Positions 19,789-33,100 of a DNA stretch of 64,000 bases are shown one piece after another. This DNA is from Ceratothoa steindachneri. Taxonomy: Eukaryota > Arthropoda > Malacostraca > Isopoda > Cymothoidae. Under the pieces are notes generated by a model, which did not search any database, was not told the DNA's origin, and saw nothing but the letters and a program-made list of their open reading frames with translations. The translations under genes were made by a program, and so were the position numbers. Numbering within the stretch: the stretch's first letter is position 1; each line of letters opens with the position of its first letter. Where the stretch lies: positions 227,312,738-227,376,737 of the forward strand of contig OZ018317.1 of assembly GCA_963969495.1 (NCBI GenBank), written 5' to 3'.

Positions 19789-21197
19789 CAGTGGCGGCAA
19801 CAAAAAAAGTGACATGTGACAATTCGGAGAAAATGAAACAGAAAAATGTAACTTACATATTTTATTATGAATATTTCATGAAAGTTAATACTTGGTCATG
19901 TTGCCCTTGCACTTGATGACCATTCTGAGTCGATTGGGCATTGATTCAGCGAGGTTTGCGAAGTAGGTGGGGTCGATCGTAACCCAGATCTTCTTCAGTG
20001 ATTCTATCAGGTCCTTGATGCTGCCGGATGCTGTCTCTTGAACTTTGGATTTCATCAGATTCCAAGCATTCTCAATAGGATTTAGGTCCGGGGAATTACC
20101 AGGCCACTCCAAAACACTAATATTATTATCATTGAAGAACCTTTTTACTAACTGGGACCTGTGAGCAGGGGCACCATCATGCATGAAAAATTCACACCGA
20201 TGAATTTCCCAAAATGGCAGCATGTGCTGCTTCAAAACTTCGAGATAGTTAGTCCCCCTCATGGTTACATTCTTGGGAAGGAAGTACAGACCTCCTCTGC
20301 CCTTGTTTCCACTAAAGGCACCCCACACCATCACACTATCAGGGTGCTTCACAGTTTTCACGGTATATTTTGGGTCATACCGAGACACATTGCTGGGACG
20401 ACGCACGATCTCTGACTCTCCTCTGACCAGCCTAAAGGTGCTCTCATCACTGAACATCACCTTCTTCCAATGGGCAGCTGTCCAATGTTTATAGGTCTTG
20501 CAAAAATTGAGCCTTTTCATCTTCATAGCCTTGTTAAGAAGTGGCTTCTTGGCAGCGCGGCGAGCCGGTAGGCCTAAGTCCTTCTGTAAGCGATGACGGA
20601 TGGTCCTGAGGGCGACGTTCTGGAGAAGGTCTGGGTGTTTTTTCTTGATTGAAGCGGAGGTTACAGAAGGGTCTGACATCACTTCACGCCTTAGGATATT
20701 ATCAGTCCTTGGAGATGTCTTCCTAGCTGCACCAGTGCCCTCCTTCCTCTTTGGTATGGTACCTGGTGGGAATAACTCAGCTGCCCGTTTTAGGCGATAA
20801 ATCGTATTTCTTGAGGTTCCTAAATCTGCTGCTACATCAATAAAAGACTTTCCCTGCTCTAATAGGGTCAAGGCACGGCTTTTCTCTGTCATAGAAAGCT
20901 TTTTCCGCCCCATTGTATCCACTTGCACAGAAGTTATAGCACGTCAAATGTAGGCACGAATGCAGGAAATCAGCACGCTGGAGCGTTGTACACCAAAACC
21001 TCACTGTACGAGCTCAAACGAGACAGTGAGTTCCAATAAAGCGCAGTTCTGTTGTCTTAGCTCAGGAGAGTCATCCACTCGTGGCATAAGCCCCGCCCCT
21101 TTTCATTGGCTTGTTGGCAAGTAAAATCGTGAAAGCGATTTTATGTATCGATTTCTATTGCCAATATTCAATGTCACTTTTTTTGTTGCCGCCACTG
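19789..21197 (-). mobile_element. complete Tc1-like DNA transposon, 1409 bp
   Basis: The ends are perfect 27-bp inverted repeats (19789-19815 and 21171-21197) beginning CAGTGGCGGCAACAAAAAAA. They are flanked on both sides by TA (19787-19788 and 21198-21199), the duplicated target of this superfamily. The single gene is intact. Identical ends and an undamaged transposase indicate a young copy that could still move. Neighbouring sequence is AT-rich and non-coding. Confidence 0.95.
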
Positions 21198-24100
21198 TAC
21201 AATAAAAATCTTAACAATTAACTAAGTGATGTAAAATAACAATCGGACACATGATCTTTGCCTTCTCGCCACTGCATCGGTATAACAAAATGTAGTGAAT
21301 TGTTTTTGCCTTTACTCCATCTACTTAGATTTTCGGCACACGTCTTGGAACAGATAATGACTAGCAAATTTTTAGGTCTTGATCCCTTAATTTCATCCGA
21401 AAATATGCGTGGTAACTTTCTTTCACAAATGACGTAATTTTCGATTGTCCATTTTTGTTTTTTTAAAGGGGCTATCTGGCGACTACCCACTTGGGCATAA
21501 GTCGCCGAAAACAAAGAGCCTAGTTCTAGGCTACTTTAAAATAAAAATTTGAACAGAAACAACAATAAAAAGGGATAACAATCAGGGAGCAAGCTCCGAA
21601 GTTGGGGGAGGTCCCCCTTCCCCCGGCGCAGGAGCCTGCGACCTACAAAAAAACAAACAAAAACGAACAAGAATAACAAAAAAATCAAGTTAAATACAAG
21701 GGAGAAGGCCGGTCTCCCCTCAAAAGTCTATCAGTCCACCAGTGATGGTGCACGCACTCGTGCTGAGTACAAGGGACAGGCGGTAGCGACCCCGACCATC
21801 AGGGTACCGGGACAAGTAACGTGCGCGAAGATCACCCAGACTGGGAAATTCGACAAGAATGTCCCGAACAGTCTGGGGGACGACGCAGTCGTCGCAATAG
21901 GGCGCAGGCGAGCGCTCCATCAAATAGCGATGCGTCGCACGAGTGTGTCCGATTCGGAGACGACAGAAAGCGACCTGAAGCCGTCGCGGCATTGGGGAAT
22001 AGGTCCATGGGAACGGTAGCAGCGCAATGGCACGCAACTTTAAGTTCCCTTCGACTGTCTCCCATCTTCTTTGCCAAGCAGTCCAAAGAGCTGCCCGTAT
22101 TCCTGCCATGTAGACGGTGTGAGAAAGAGCGAAACGCTGGTCCGGTAGCAGAGTCCTCGTGGACTCTTTGGCGCCCTCATTCCCCGCAATTCCTACATGT
22201 CCAGAAAACCAGCAGAAAATAATCTCTACATCTGCCCGGCTCGCCAAAACCGTGGCGTCACAGATATCGCGAACCAGGGGATGCGGAGATTCCAATGCCC
22301 CGAGAGCAATCAGGGCACTTTGTGAGACGCTATAGACCACAATCGGGTCTACAAACCGGGCACGTCGCGTAATACTTAGTACAGAGTGGTGTATTGCCAC
22401 TAGCTCGGCGTGAAGACAGACGCATCGCCTGGTAAAGCCCCGGTGACTTCAAAGAGAGGGGATACGGCGTGGAAGTAACCCCCTCTTTGGGCTTGGAGCC
22501 ATCCGTATACACTGGCACGGTTCCAGCGTGACACGAAGTGTGCTCAAAAAAGGTCGATCGCAATACTCTCGGCGCCGTACAAGCTTTGGTAGCAGAGGCG
22601 TGGCGACAAGTAGCCAAATGTGGTAGCCTCCAGGGTGGCGTCCTGGGCAGAACCAGGGGCGCCACCAGCCCGAGAGCTATATCTAGCTCTTGAAGGAGTT
22701 TCTTGGCCATAAAATCAAAGGGCTTAGGGTATTACTGGCGTCTCTCGGCGGCATAGGCACCCTTGAGATCAGCTGTGGATGCAGTGAAAGCTGGTGGCGA
22801 CTGAGGGAAGCGCTGGGCTCACGCGTACAGGCGAGGGAAGCGCCAGTCTCGCGCGTACAGGCAAGGGAAGCGCCAGTCTCGCGCGTACAGGCAAGGGAAG
22901 CGCCAGGCTCGCGCTTACAGGCGAGGGAAGCGCCAGGCTTGCGCGTACAGGCGAGAGAAGCGCCAGGCTCACGCGTACAGGCGAGTGATGCACTACACGC
23001 GGCACAGAGCGAGTGCCATCTCCCCGGCAAAGACCAACAGGCTCTCAATGGGGGAAGTGCGGAAGGCATCGGTCGCAAGGCGAAGGCCGGTGTGGTGGAT
23101 CGAATCCACCTTCCGCAATAAACGATCGGTGAGGTTGCATAAAACTCGCATTTGTAGTCGAGCTTCGAAAGAACAAAGGATCGATAAAAAAGTAGGGCAG
23201 TAGCCCTATAAGCGCTCCAAGCGCTGAACGTCACAGAACAGAGAATATCCATGGCGCGGGTACAAGAGACCATAAGGCTGCGAATATGAGCCTCCTAGGT
23301 AAAGGGGTCAGGCGAATACAAGAACAAGGAAATGGTGCGACTCCATCACATCCAGGCGCAACCCATTAAGAAACAAATCTGGGTCGGGGTGGAGCCGTGG
23401 ATGGTGGCAGAAGTGCAGCACCTTAGTCTTGGTCAAAGAAAACCGAAACCTCTGCGCTTCGGAATAGCAAGAGACGCGGTTCAATGCCTGTTTGAGTCGA
23501 CGCTTCAGAAATGGCATCTGGGCCGCGTTTAAAGAGATCGAAAGGTTGTCCACGTATAGCGTAGCGAGAACATCCTTCCGGCAGCACCGAGGTGATGCCG
23601 TTGATGCTTAGGACAAAGAGTGCGACACTGAGGACAGCTTCTTCCTGCTTCTTTGGGCCGCAGAGAGCTCCCCTCACCCGTACGCGGAATCTACGATCAC
23701 GCAAAAATTCAGATATAAAGACTGGAAGGCGTCCTCTCGTCCCCATCGTGTGGAGAGTCTCCATGATACCGTATCGCCATGCGGTATCATAGGCCTTCTC
23801 CAGACTGAAAAAGACCGTGGCGTAGTGCTGTCTACGAAGAAAAGCCTCGCAGACGGCATTTTACCGTTGGAGCAGAGCATCCGACGTGGAGTGGAACTTG
23901 CGGAAGCCGCACTGTGCAGAAGACAGATGGTCTCCGCTGTCCAGGAAAAAAGCTAGTCTAACATTTACCAATTTCTCCATCAACTTGCACACGCAAGAGG
24001 TTAGAGAGATTGGGCGGAAACCGGTCGGAGTAGAGTGATCTCTCCTTGGCTTGCGAAAGGCGAGCACAGTAGCGATTCACCAAGAATCTGGGAGAAGAAT

Positions 24101-27100
24101 CTCCACCCAGATCCAGTTGAACAAATCACACAGAAAGGCCTTGCCCTGCTCACCTAGGTGTCTAAGCATGACGTACGGGACATCGTCTGGACCATGGGCG
24201 GTGTTCGCGCACGAAGCAAGAGCGGAGCGCAACTGGCTCACAGTAAACCTGTCGTTGAAGGGTTCTCCGCCCTTGGAGGTAAAATCCAGCCGGTAGCCTT
24301 CCACGACATCACGATGTGCATTGAATGTGGCGAAGCAGCATTCAGGCTAGAGAATGAAGAAAAAGTGGTCGCAAAGGATTCCGCAATGGACGCGGGGTCC
24401 GAGATTGCGGTCCCATTCTCCTGGAGAACGGGATGGGAAGCCTGCGAGAACTTGACCCGAATCCTTTTGACTCTTCCACACCTCTGCTAAAGGGGTCTTC
24501 CAGTTAAGTGAAGACACGTATGCCCGCCAAGAAGAGCGGCGGGCGTGATTTGAAATATACCAGAGCCTAGCCTTAGCCCGACGAAATTCAGCGACAGTGA
24601 AATCGTTCGGGCGGCGCTTATAGCGCATGTGGGCATAACGCTTCTGTTTGAGGGCCGTCTCAAACTTGGTCAACCACCAGGGGAGTGATCGGCGTGCAAA
24701 ACGGCCAGACGTTCTCGGAATATAGTCAGACCCGCGGTGCTTAGGTTGCCGAAGAAGAACTCCGCGGCCTCGTCTACCTACCTAAACTCCTCGACTGAGA
24801 TAGAGAATTCAGTCATTTCCTGAAATGCAGGCCACCGCGCCCGCGCCAAGGACCACCGAGGTGCTCTCCGGTGGCAGATGCCCTGAAAATAATAATTGAA
24901 TGCGAAAGTGATCACTACCATGGAGGTCATCGACTACCTCCCTAATCAAAATCAGGCTGTGCATCCGAACAGCACAAATATAGGTCAAGGCAAGGAAATG
25001 AAGCGGTTCTCTGACAGTGATTGCTACACTCATCCACATTTAGGACACCCATCTCAAGCTCTTTGATCAGATCGGCAAGGACTTGTCCCCTGGGATTTAT
25101 GGAGTAATCTCCCTAGAGAGGATGCCTGCCGTTTAGATCTCCAAGCAAGAGAAAGGGCATCAGCAACCGTGCCATGACGTAGCGGAAGTCCCCCGCGTCG
25201 AAGTCAGCTGACGGTGGAATGTACGCAAAAATGATAATATACCTCCTATCCAGGTGCAGCTGCACAGCCAGTGCCTGAAAGGAGGTATTTAAAGAGAAGT
25301 GAAGAACGAAACTTTATACCGTGTGTAAACCGCGCATCCTCCAGCCCAGCCATCTCGTGGTGGTGGGGTCGCAAGACCCTTATACCCCAGGAGGGCGGGC
25401 ATGGGGCACGCGCCTAGCATGGTCTCCTGCAGAAAGATAGCTAGCAGGGAACGGGACGAGACGTGCCTCCGCAACTCCTCCCAGTTGGCCCGGAGTCCAC
25501 GGCAATTCCATTGAAGGAATATCCCCTCCAGGCCTAGATCAGAGGAGACACGTGGGCCCTCCACGAACAGAAGACCGTCACGGAAATGGCCGTACGATTC
25601 CCACAGGCAGAACCCCGGCGGGGTTGGCTCAAAAAAGCGCTCAAGGCGCCGTCGCCTTTGAGGAATTATTGGGGGAGGTTGGGCTCGCCATGCGACACTT
25701 TTTCATCCCCTTCGCCTCGAAACCTTAAGCGGGCGGTCCTCTTTTCAAGGAACCACCGTCACCTCGCCACTTGCTCCACCACTAAGCGTGGGCGAAGGAG
25801 CCGAAGCTCCTTTATGGGTGTGCTCCTTTCGGGGGACAGCTTTAGGTTTCTAAACTTCAGGGGCGTTGCCTCCTGTGTGTCTAACGACTCTCGAGTCGCG
25901 TGGATGTTTCGCCTTACGTGAAACGGTCACACTGGTGGAAGAGGGGGGAGCCCTGGTTTTAGCCGGGGCTGGGGAGGAACCATTTTTGCCGCCAGCTTTA
26001 CAAGGGGAGCGCCTGGTTTGAGTAGAGCCCGCAGAAGGGCTCCAAATAGGCTCGGAAACAACCGTGCACGTTGGCGTGGATGGGCCAGGAGCAGTGGGTG
26101 CCTTTCTAACTATTGTGGCATATGATGTTCCAGGCAGAGCCGGGCGCGCCAGGAACAAGTCAGACTTGCAGAATGACAGTCGATTCTGGGCCTGAACGGC
26201 CAGGATTTTTTTCTCAAGAGGATATGCACCGCATTGCTTCAAAAAAGCTCTTGGCCACACACGATTTAGACTTATCGTGTGCGGCCTTTGAGCAATTTAC
26301 ACAAACTTGGGGTGACCAGGACTTTGCACGTCTACAAGAACGATTCGTATGGCCGAAGCGGTGACATTAATAGCGCCACCGCGGCAGTGGCACGAATGCC
26401 TTCACACGGTAGTGGTACCAACCAGCACGCACTGACTCAGGGAGCTTGTCACAGTCAAACTTGACGAAGAGTGGAGGGGTGGGTCTCGAGGCCCCTCCCT
26501 GTTGTCTCATCGCACGTTCGACCTTTACCGACCCATGATCGGCCAGCTCTAAGGTGATGTCCTCAATGGAATAGTCAACGAGTTCACTCACATAAACTAC
26601 TCCTTTCACCAGGTTCATGATAGAGTGCGGCGTCACACTCACCGGGGTGCCATGAAGTGTCCGAAGAGCACTTATCTTGACCGCCTCGGCGGGATTCGCC
26701 GCATTCGCCAGAAGGCCTTCGTCCGAGAAACAGGTCACATTCGGCTCTCTACGAAGTACCTTAGCTAAAGCTCTCTTCTGCTGTTTCCCTTAGCTACCAT
26801 TTTGCGTTCAGTGAAACGAATAACGAGGAAGCGTTTGAAGCCAGCCGGCTCGAAAACGCCAGGTAACCTCTGAATGAGGGGTCCCCGATGTCGGCAAGGC
26901 TCCACCTTGCACCCTTTTCGTCTTAGTTAGTCATAGTCAGAAGGGGGGGGCAGTAGGGCAGAATATGTGGATATTGGCTTGGTCGCTTACCGAAGTGCCA
27001 GGAGACCAATCTGTCCCCGCAGCCCCCGCAGCCCCCGCGGATGGAGAGGAGCCCCGAGCCTTTCTAGTCTTTTTCCCGTTTTTCTCATTTTAGGAGGAGG

Positions 27101-30100
27101 GCGGAGAATCAATCCGCTTCTAACATCTGCCGGCAGGAGACCCCAGGCCAGATGGACCAGACTATGCCAGGTCCTTCTTCGAGATGGAGAAGGTCCTGGA
27201 ATTTGAAGGGGCACCGGTGGGAGGAGGTATCTCCTCTCCTTGTACTGAAAACCAGGGCCCTTTGAAGAAGACGTTGCATAGGGGCGGAACGGGTTTGGTG
27301 CTTGGCATCGAGCCTGGTTTCGCTCCTATGGAAGGCCATACCGTCTGATGCTGGGTTGCCTCAAGGACCATGTCTATCTTAGGAGGAAGGGGGGGCTTCC
27401 AGTTGGCTATTTCTTTCCAGGATATCGCAGGTCCCGTTTGCCGCATTGTCACTAATCACGTGTGGGGAGGAACAGGCCTTGACCCCGCCAAAGTTTAAAA
27501 TTCTTGCCAGCAGGTCTTTTGAGGGAAGCGTCCGAGGGGACTTGGCTTCCCTTTCCCGCTTAAGGGGGTTTGCCCTACCGAGCCGCTTCAATAGTGAGCA
27601 GTCGGCTAGCGGCTGCCTGCTGGCTTTCGTCGCAGTCCCCTTGGAAAGAAAAGGAGGTACTGCGGCTGGAATCGGGGAGATGCCCGAAAGCACCTCCAGA
27701 GAAGGGGGACTCCCCTACACCCTTAGGCCAAGGAGAGGTGTAACCCTCCTCTCCGGTTACGGAAATTTGGAGGGTCTGCTGCGCAAACACAGGGGGGACC
27801 TTCATTTTTTTCTGTGGAGCTGCCCGAGGGCGGCTCCGACGACGGAACAGGGGAAATTAAGGAGAGATTTTTTATTTCTTTATCAATTGACATGGTGACC
27901 CTCATTATTACGGGAAGCAATAGCTCATCACCCCTTGCAGTAGCCCACCCTGCAAGGGGTGCGTACAGGCCTGCCAGATCCAGCTTCCGTCATTCAGGAC
28001 CACTCCTCCCGCCTGGATGTCTGTTAGTCCGTCGGTATGGCGGCTCCACCTTGGACACGGCGTAAAAAACAAAGATGGTCAAGTGAGAAGGAAAGGGGAT
28101 GTGACGAAGGTATGGGTGTGGATAAAGCAGGTTCTTTAAACCCCACCACCCCAAACCTGAGTTCAAGGGTTAGAGAACATTGTCCCCTTCGCCCCTCAGC
28201 CCCGATCACTGACAGTTAGCTGAGAAGAAGGTTTGCATCTACCCTGTGAAATTACAGGCTGACCAGAGAAAGTTGTTGGAGAGGTTGTATGAAAAATGAG
28301 GAAACCGGGGGGAAACTAGTGTTTTGAAGGAAAGAGAAGAGGCTAAGCTGAGGTTGGATGGGGTGCTGAGTTTCGTCAGCACGGCGGCCAGGATGGCAAA
28401 TCACCAAGGCCCTTATGGGGTGGATCGATTACATTTATCAAACTTCCTAAAGGACATTTTATTTTAAAAATCCCTACCCACCACGAAGAAAAAGTGTTGC
28501 GTCTGCCAGACAAGCTAATAAAAAAAATAGATTCGTGTATCGTTTTATCATCAGTATTCTCTCTATAATGAGATAACTACCTTTGACAAAGATTAAGAGT
28601 TAGTAGTAGTTCAAAGTACATATTTATTGAACCGTTCGACGAATATATCCTATCCAGCTAAAAACGAGTGTGGCTTTAATATTAATCTAAAGTACACCTT
28701 ATTTAGTAGTCACTAATAACAATACTAATTTAACAAAATAATTAAAATGCCTAATATTAAAGATGATTTATTTTTAAAGAAATCATTTCCAGGCTCAGAT
28801 TTATCAACCAGTTACATAAGTTTTATAATTATTATAAATTTAATAGCCATATGTTGACGAAGTAGAAATGATTGGAGGCGAGCGTGCTAGTAAGGAAAAA
28901 AAACCCCTGAAAACTCGAGGAAGACATGAACAGCGAAGTCAAAAGCAAAAGAATTATGTAATGGCAAAGGATTAATTGGGCAAATGAGAATTTCCGTAAG
29001 ATACGGCTGAGTGCATAGGTAAGGCAAAACACAGCTGAAAAGAGTGATATTGACCACTGTAAGAAAGCAATATTTGTATTTTTAAATTGAAAAGTAGGCA
29101 AACATTTATAGGGGCCAGAGAGACAACAAAAATAAACTTACTTTTAGCTGCCTTACTTTGATAGACTTACTGAATATATGAGGGTTGGTTTGCAACGCAC
29201 AATATAGCTGTGAAAATTAAAATTAATGGTGATGTAGGAATGAATGGATTAAATGCGGTTAGGGATGTCGTTGAAAGCGACTAGGGCTGGTAATTTGCCG
29301 CTGGTCTAGGAAGAATTCACAAAAAAATCCTCAGAAAAATATTTTAAATTTGTCATCATATCAGCTTGCCTTCGATCACATTAATGATAAGTTAATATAA
29401 ATCATTTAGTACTTTTAACCAAAACAAGCAGTAAAAATATTTACAAATTGTGAATTTCTCACTAGAGTACTCATTGTGGCATTAACTAATTTCTTATGAC
29501 CATAAATTAGACATTCCTGAAAAATTAAAAGATGCAATTAAGAAGCCTAAATCGGACAAAACTAAATAGTTTAGATAAAGAACAGTAGTCGCCAAAAGGG
29601 CTTACCATATTCTGGATCATCACCATCCCGAAAGGTGAGCTGCAGATGAATCCTCCTAAAACCATAAAGAAGATCAGAAGGAGTTAACGGGTCCAGGTTA
29701 TCGTCATCGTCTGTAACATACGTGAGAGGCCTATGACATTTTCCATCTCTGATAGGAGGGTATAAATTTCATCCCATCCCACTATCTTGTTACCCAAGAT
29801 TCCTTTAAGGGTATTCTTAGTCCAGCCGACTAACTTCTATACGAAACCCGTGTACCAAGGGGTTTGGCAGGTTTAAACATCCCCCAGATGCGTAGCATAT
29901 AGCGGCCGCATGAAATGTAGCGGCATTATCGCTATACACTTTCTTAGGGATAGATCATCGAGCCGAAAATCACCGAAAATCGCCGAAAGGCTTGATTAAA
30001 AGTTTCAAAAACTCGTCAGCTATTAACTTTAGATGGATAGCATGAGTAGCGGCACAGGTGAATAACAAGATATAGACGTTTTCTGTCCCCCTTTTCCCTT

Positions 30101-33100
30101 TTATTTCTATAGCCCCATTATATTCGATACTAATAGTGAACAAAGGGGGTGCCATTCGACTCTATTTGTGGGTAACGCGGGGGCATCTGGGTTCCGTAAC
30201 TTTTTACTCGCAACCGATGTCATGTCTAACATTTTATTGTTACCCTTTTTATTACCAGTCGGGCACGAGGCACCCAAAACTTACTACGGATTATAATCAG
30301 TAGTTGACCAACCGTTGGGTGTTCGTAAGAATGGTATAGATGTAGTAGTAATAATTCCATGAAGCGATGGTCTAGTGCCAACAAAACTGGGAACCTAGTC
30401 AGGTAGGGTAGATTAGCGAAATTATATATCCTGTTACACCTAATAATAACTGCTTCCTTTATCCAGTTGTCAATCGCGGCTTTGTATTCCTTTGTGTGGA
30501 TGTTGTGTAACAGTAGGATTCTGTAGGGAAAGACTTGGGAACAATCCTACCTTTCAGAAGGAAGTTTGAACCTTAAAAACTAGAATGGTGACCTTTATCA
30601 CCTTTGAAATGGATCTATACCTGTTGATCTCAATTGAACGTATCTAAAAGGTAGATGTTAGCACGTAGGTGTTATCAAGAATGCGTACTGGCTCTGCCCA
30701 TAATTCTCTATTTGAAATCCATTGTGGCCCTTTGTCCCACATGGAATTTTTCATTCTTCTAGTTTTAATCCCCCTGGTGACAAGATTACAGGGTTAAGAT
30801 GCCAATCCACATGACGCCACTCACGGTCATGAGAGAGTGCTCTAATTTCCCTTAACTGGTTCTTTTGCGGATGGCTTATTCCATGAATCGGAGCAAAGCC
30901 ATTGAAGGACAAGTTGACTGTCTCAGCAGAAGAAAATTTCACCTAACAATTGAGCTATAGCACTATTTATTTCCTGTAAAAGGTGAACCGCTAAAAGAAT
31001 GGTGATTAATTCTAATTTTGGAACGGTAATAGGTTTACCCACGATTTTTGCTTTAGCTATAACGAGGCAAACCTTATCGCCGAATACAGAGTAGACCATG
31101 GCCCCATATGCCTTAGAACTAGAGTCTGCAAAACAATGCAACTCTAGGTTCCTTGCGGGTAGAACTTGTCTAGGAAATGATATATTAAAGCTTTTCCTTA
31201 GTTGAGGTGTTAAATGTTTCAATTGTGCCTGTCTCTCCTTGTCTAAAACTTGGTCCCATTCTAATTTATTTTCTCACAAACTCTTCATAAAGAAGCATGT
31301 TAGTATCTGTCGTAAGGTTAACCCTATACACCATACACCAGTTTAAGATAGATGTCGTAGAATAGGGTCAAGTTCACCCTTTCTGCTTTACGAGTGAGCG
31401 GGAAATTTACAATATAAGCAGGGTGCAAATAAACTGAAAGTAGGTTGGCCAATAGTCGACTATCTTGGAGTCCCGGGATAACAGAAAAATGGGTACAAAA
31501 ATAACTTCACTAATATTCAAATGAATATTATATTACAAAATTAAAAGGAGTTTTAAAATGAGCAATACACATACCAGATTTAAACGGGACCCCGCAGCTA
31601 AAGAAAGGGGATGGGGCATGGCGAGGACGGTCACCGTGTAAACACACGGACGATATTGACCGAGGGCCGCTCGAAGGACCTTGAGCGTAAACTAAGCCGA
31701 TGATGAGGCTTACACTGGGGGGAGGGAGAGGGGAAGAGAGGGCACTTACACAGGAGAGTTGCGGGTTGCTGTTACCTCGATTATTTGGTTAAAGAAAGTA
31801 ATCCTTTCATTGTGCAAAGTTTATACAATAGTCTCTGGATAATGACTATTACGGGAGTGAACTTAAATCTTGCTTTCGAGTAACACAAATCGAGATTGAG
31901 CGCACTGCTTTCGAGGAACGGGGGAAGCGGTTTGAGGTAGACTCACGTCCAACGGGAGGCGAATAGCGGGCACCGACGGGGGGATGGGGGAAGAGGATAC
32001 TGACGAGGCATGGAGGTAGGCGGATACTACTTTCTTCCAACTCTGGCGCCGGCGGAGGATTTATAGGGGTCGAATGGGGGTTTTTCCCCCTCCGTTCGAA
32101 GGGGAAGGTTCTAGGGTGGGACGCATAGGCAGACGAGAAAAGACTCAGCCTTTTAGCGCGAGCGCGAGAAGGCTCTTAAGTCGGCAAGGCGTCCCTTGTC
32201 CGACTTCAGATGGGACCTTCTGGGCTCTCTAACTTGTCGCAGATTTCTGTGATGGCCGCATTTCAGGTCATCGCGGCATCCCATGGGGTCTCATAATTTC
32301 GCAACTCAATTAGCGCAGAAGAAAAGGGTCTCACAGGTGTCTGTTGTCTCTCTTTCTATTGAAAGGCGAGTCAGCGCGTATCTTTATATATCTCTCTCTC
32401 TCTCTCTCTGATCTCTGAGAGTATCATTACAGGGAGTTGATGTCCCATTGAATCATAAATAGATGCTATACACCTTGGCAGCTGCCTTTTGGTTTGAGCC
32501 ACAAATTGTATTTTCGGATTGGAATAATACAGCTCATCAATCCGTCCATTCCAACCCAGAATAAGAACCTTAATATGCTCTTTAGCCAATTCGTTCTGCT
32601 TCCTAAAATTACTATTAATGTCGAATGAATTAGAGTACCAGTTTCTAAGGTTAAAGCCTGCCTGAATCAGAATTTCCCTTGATGTCTTATAAAATTGAGT
32701 CAAACATTTTGTGATAGGGAAAGAACAAATTAAGTTTTCAACATAAAGGCCCCTTTTAACACCTCCGAATAACCTGTGCCCTTTTCTTAAATTAACTGAA
32801 GAAGTGAGCCATTTAGCAAAAATTGGCAACTGGTTGACCACTAATACACGAACTTAAAACGATAAAGTAACAACAGGGATATTAGGATCCATAGGTCACC
32901 CGTGCCATAAAAAACGAACAGATTCTTTATCCTCGTCCTTTAAGCGTATCGGCAAATAGGCTTTCTCTATATCGGCCTTGCAGCCAAATCAATGTTGCCA
33001 AAATTATATTAAAATGTGGAATAGATTATTAACAAGAGAAGGCCCCGGGTACAGGCAGTCGTTTAAACTAGTTTTACCTGCCAAGGCATCAAAAACCACC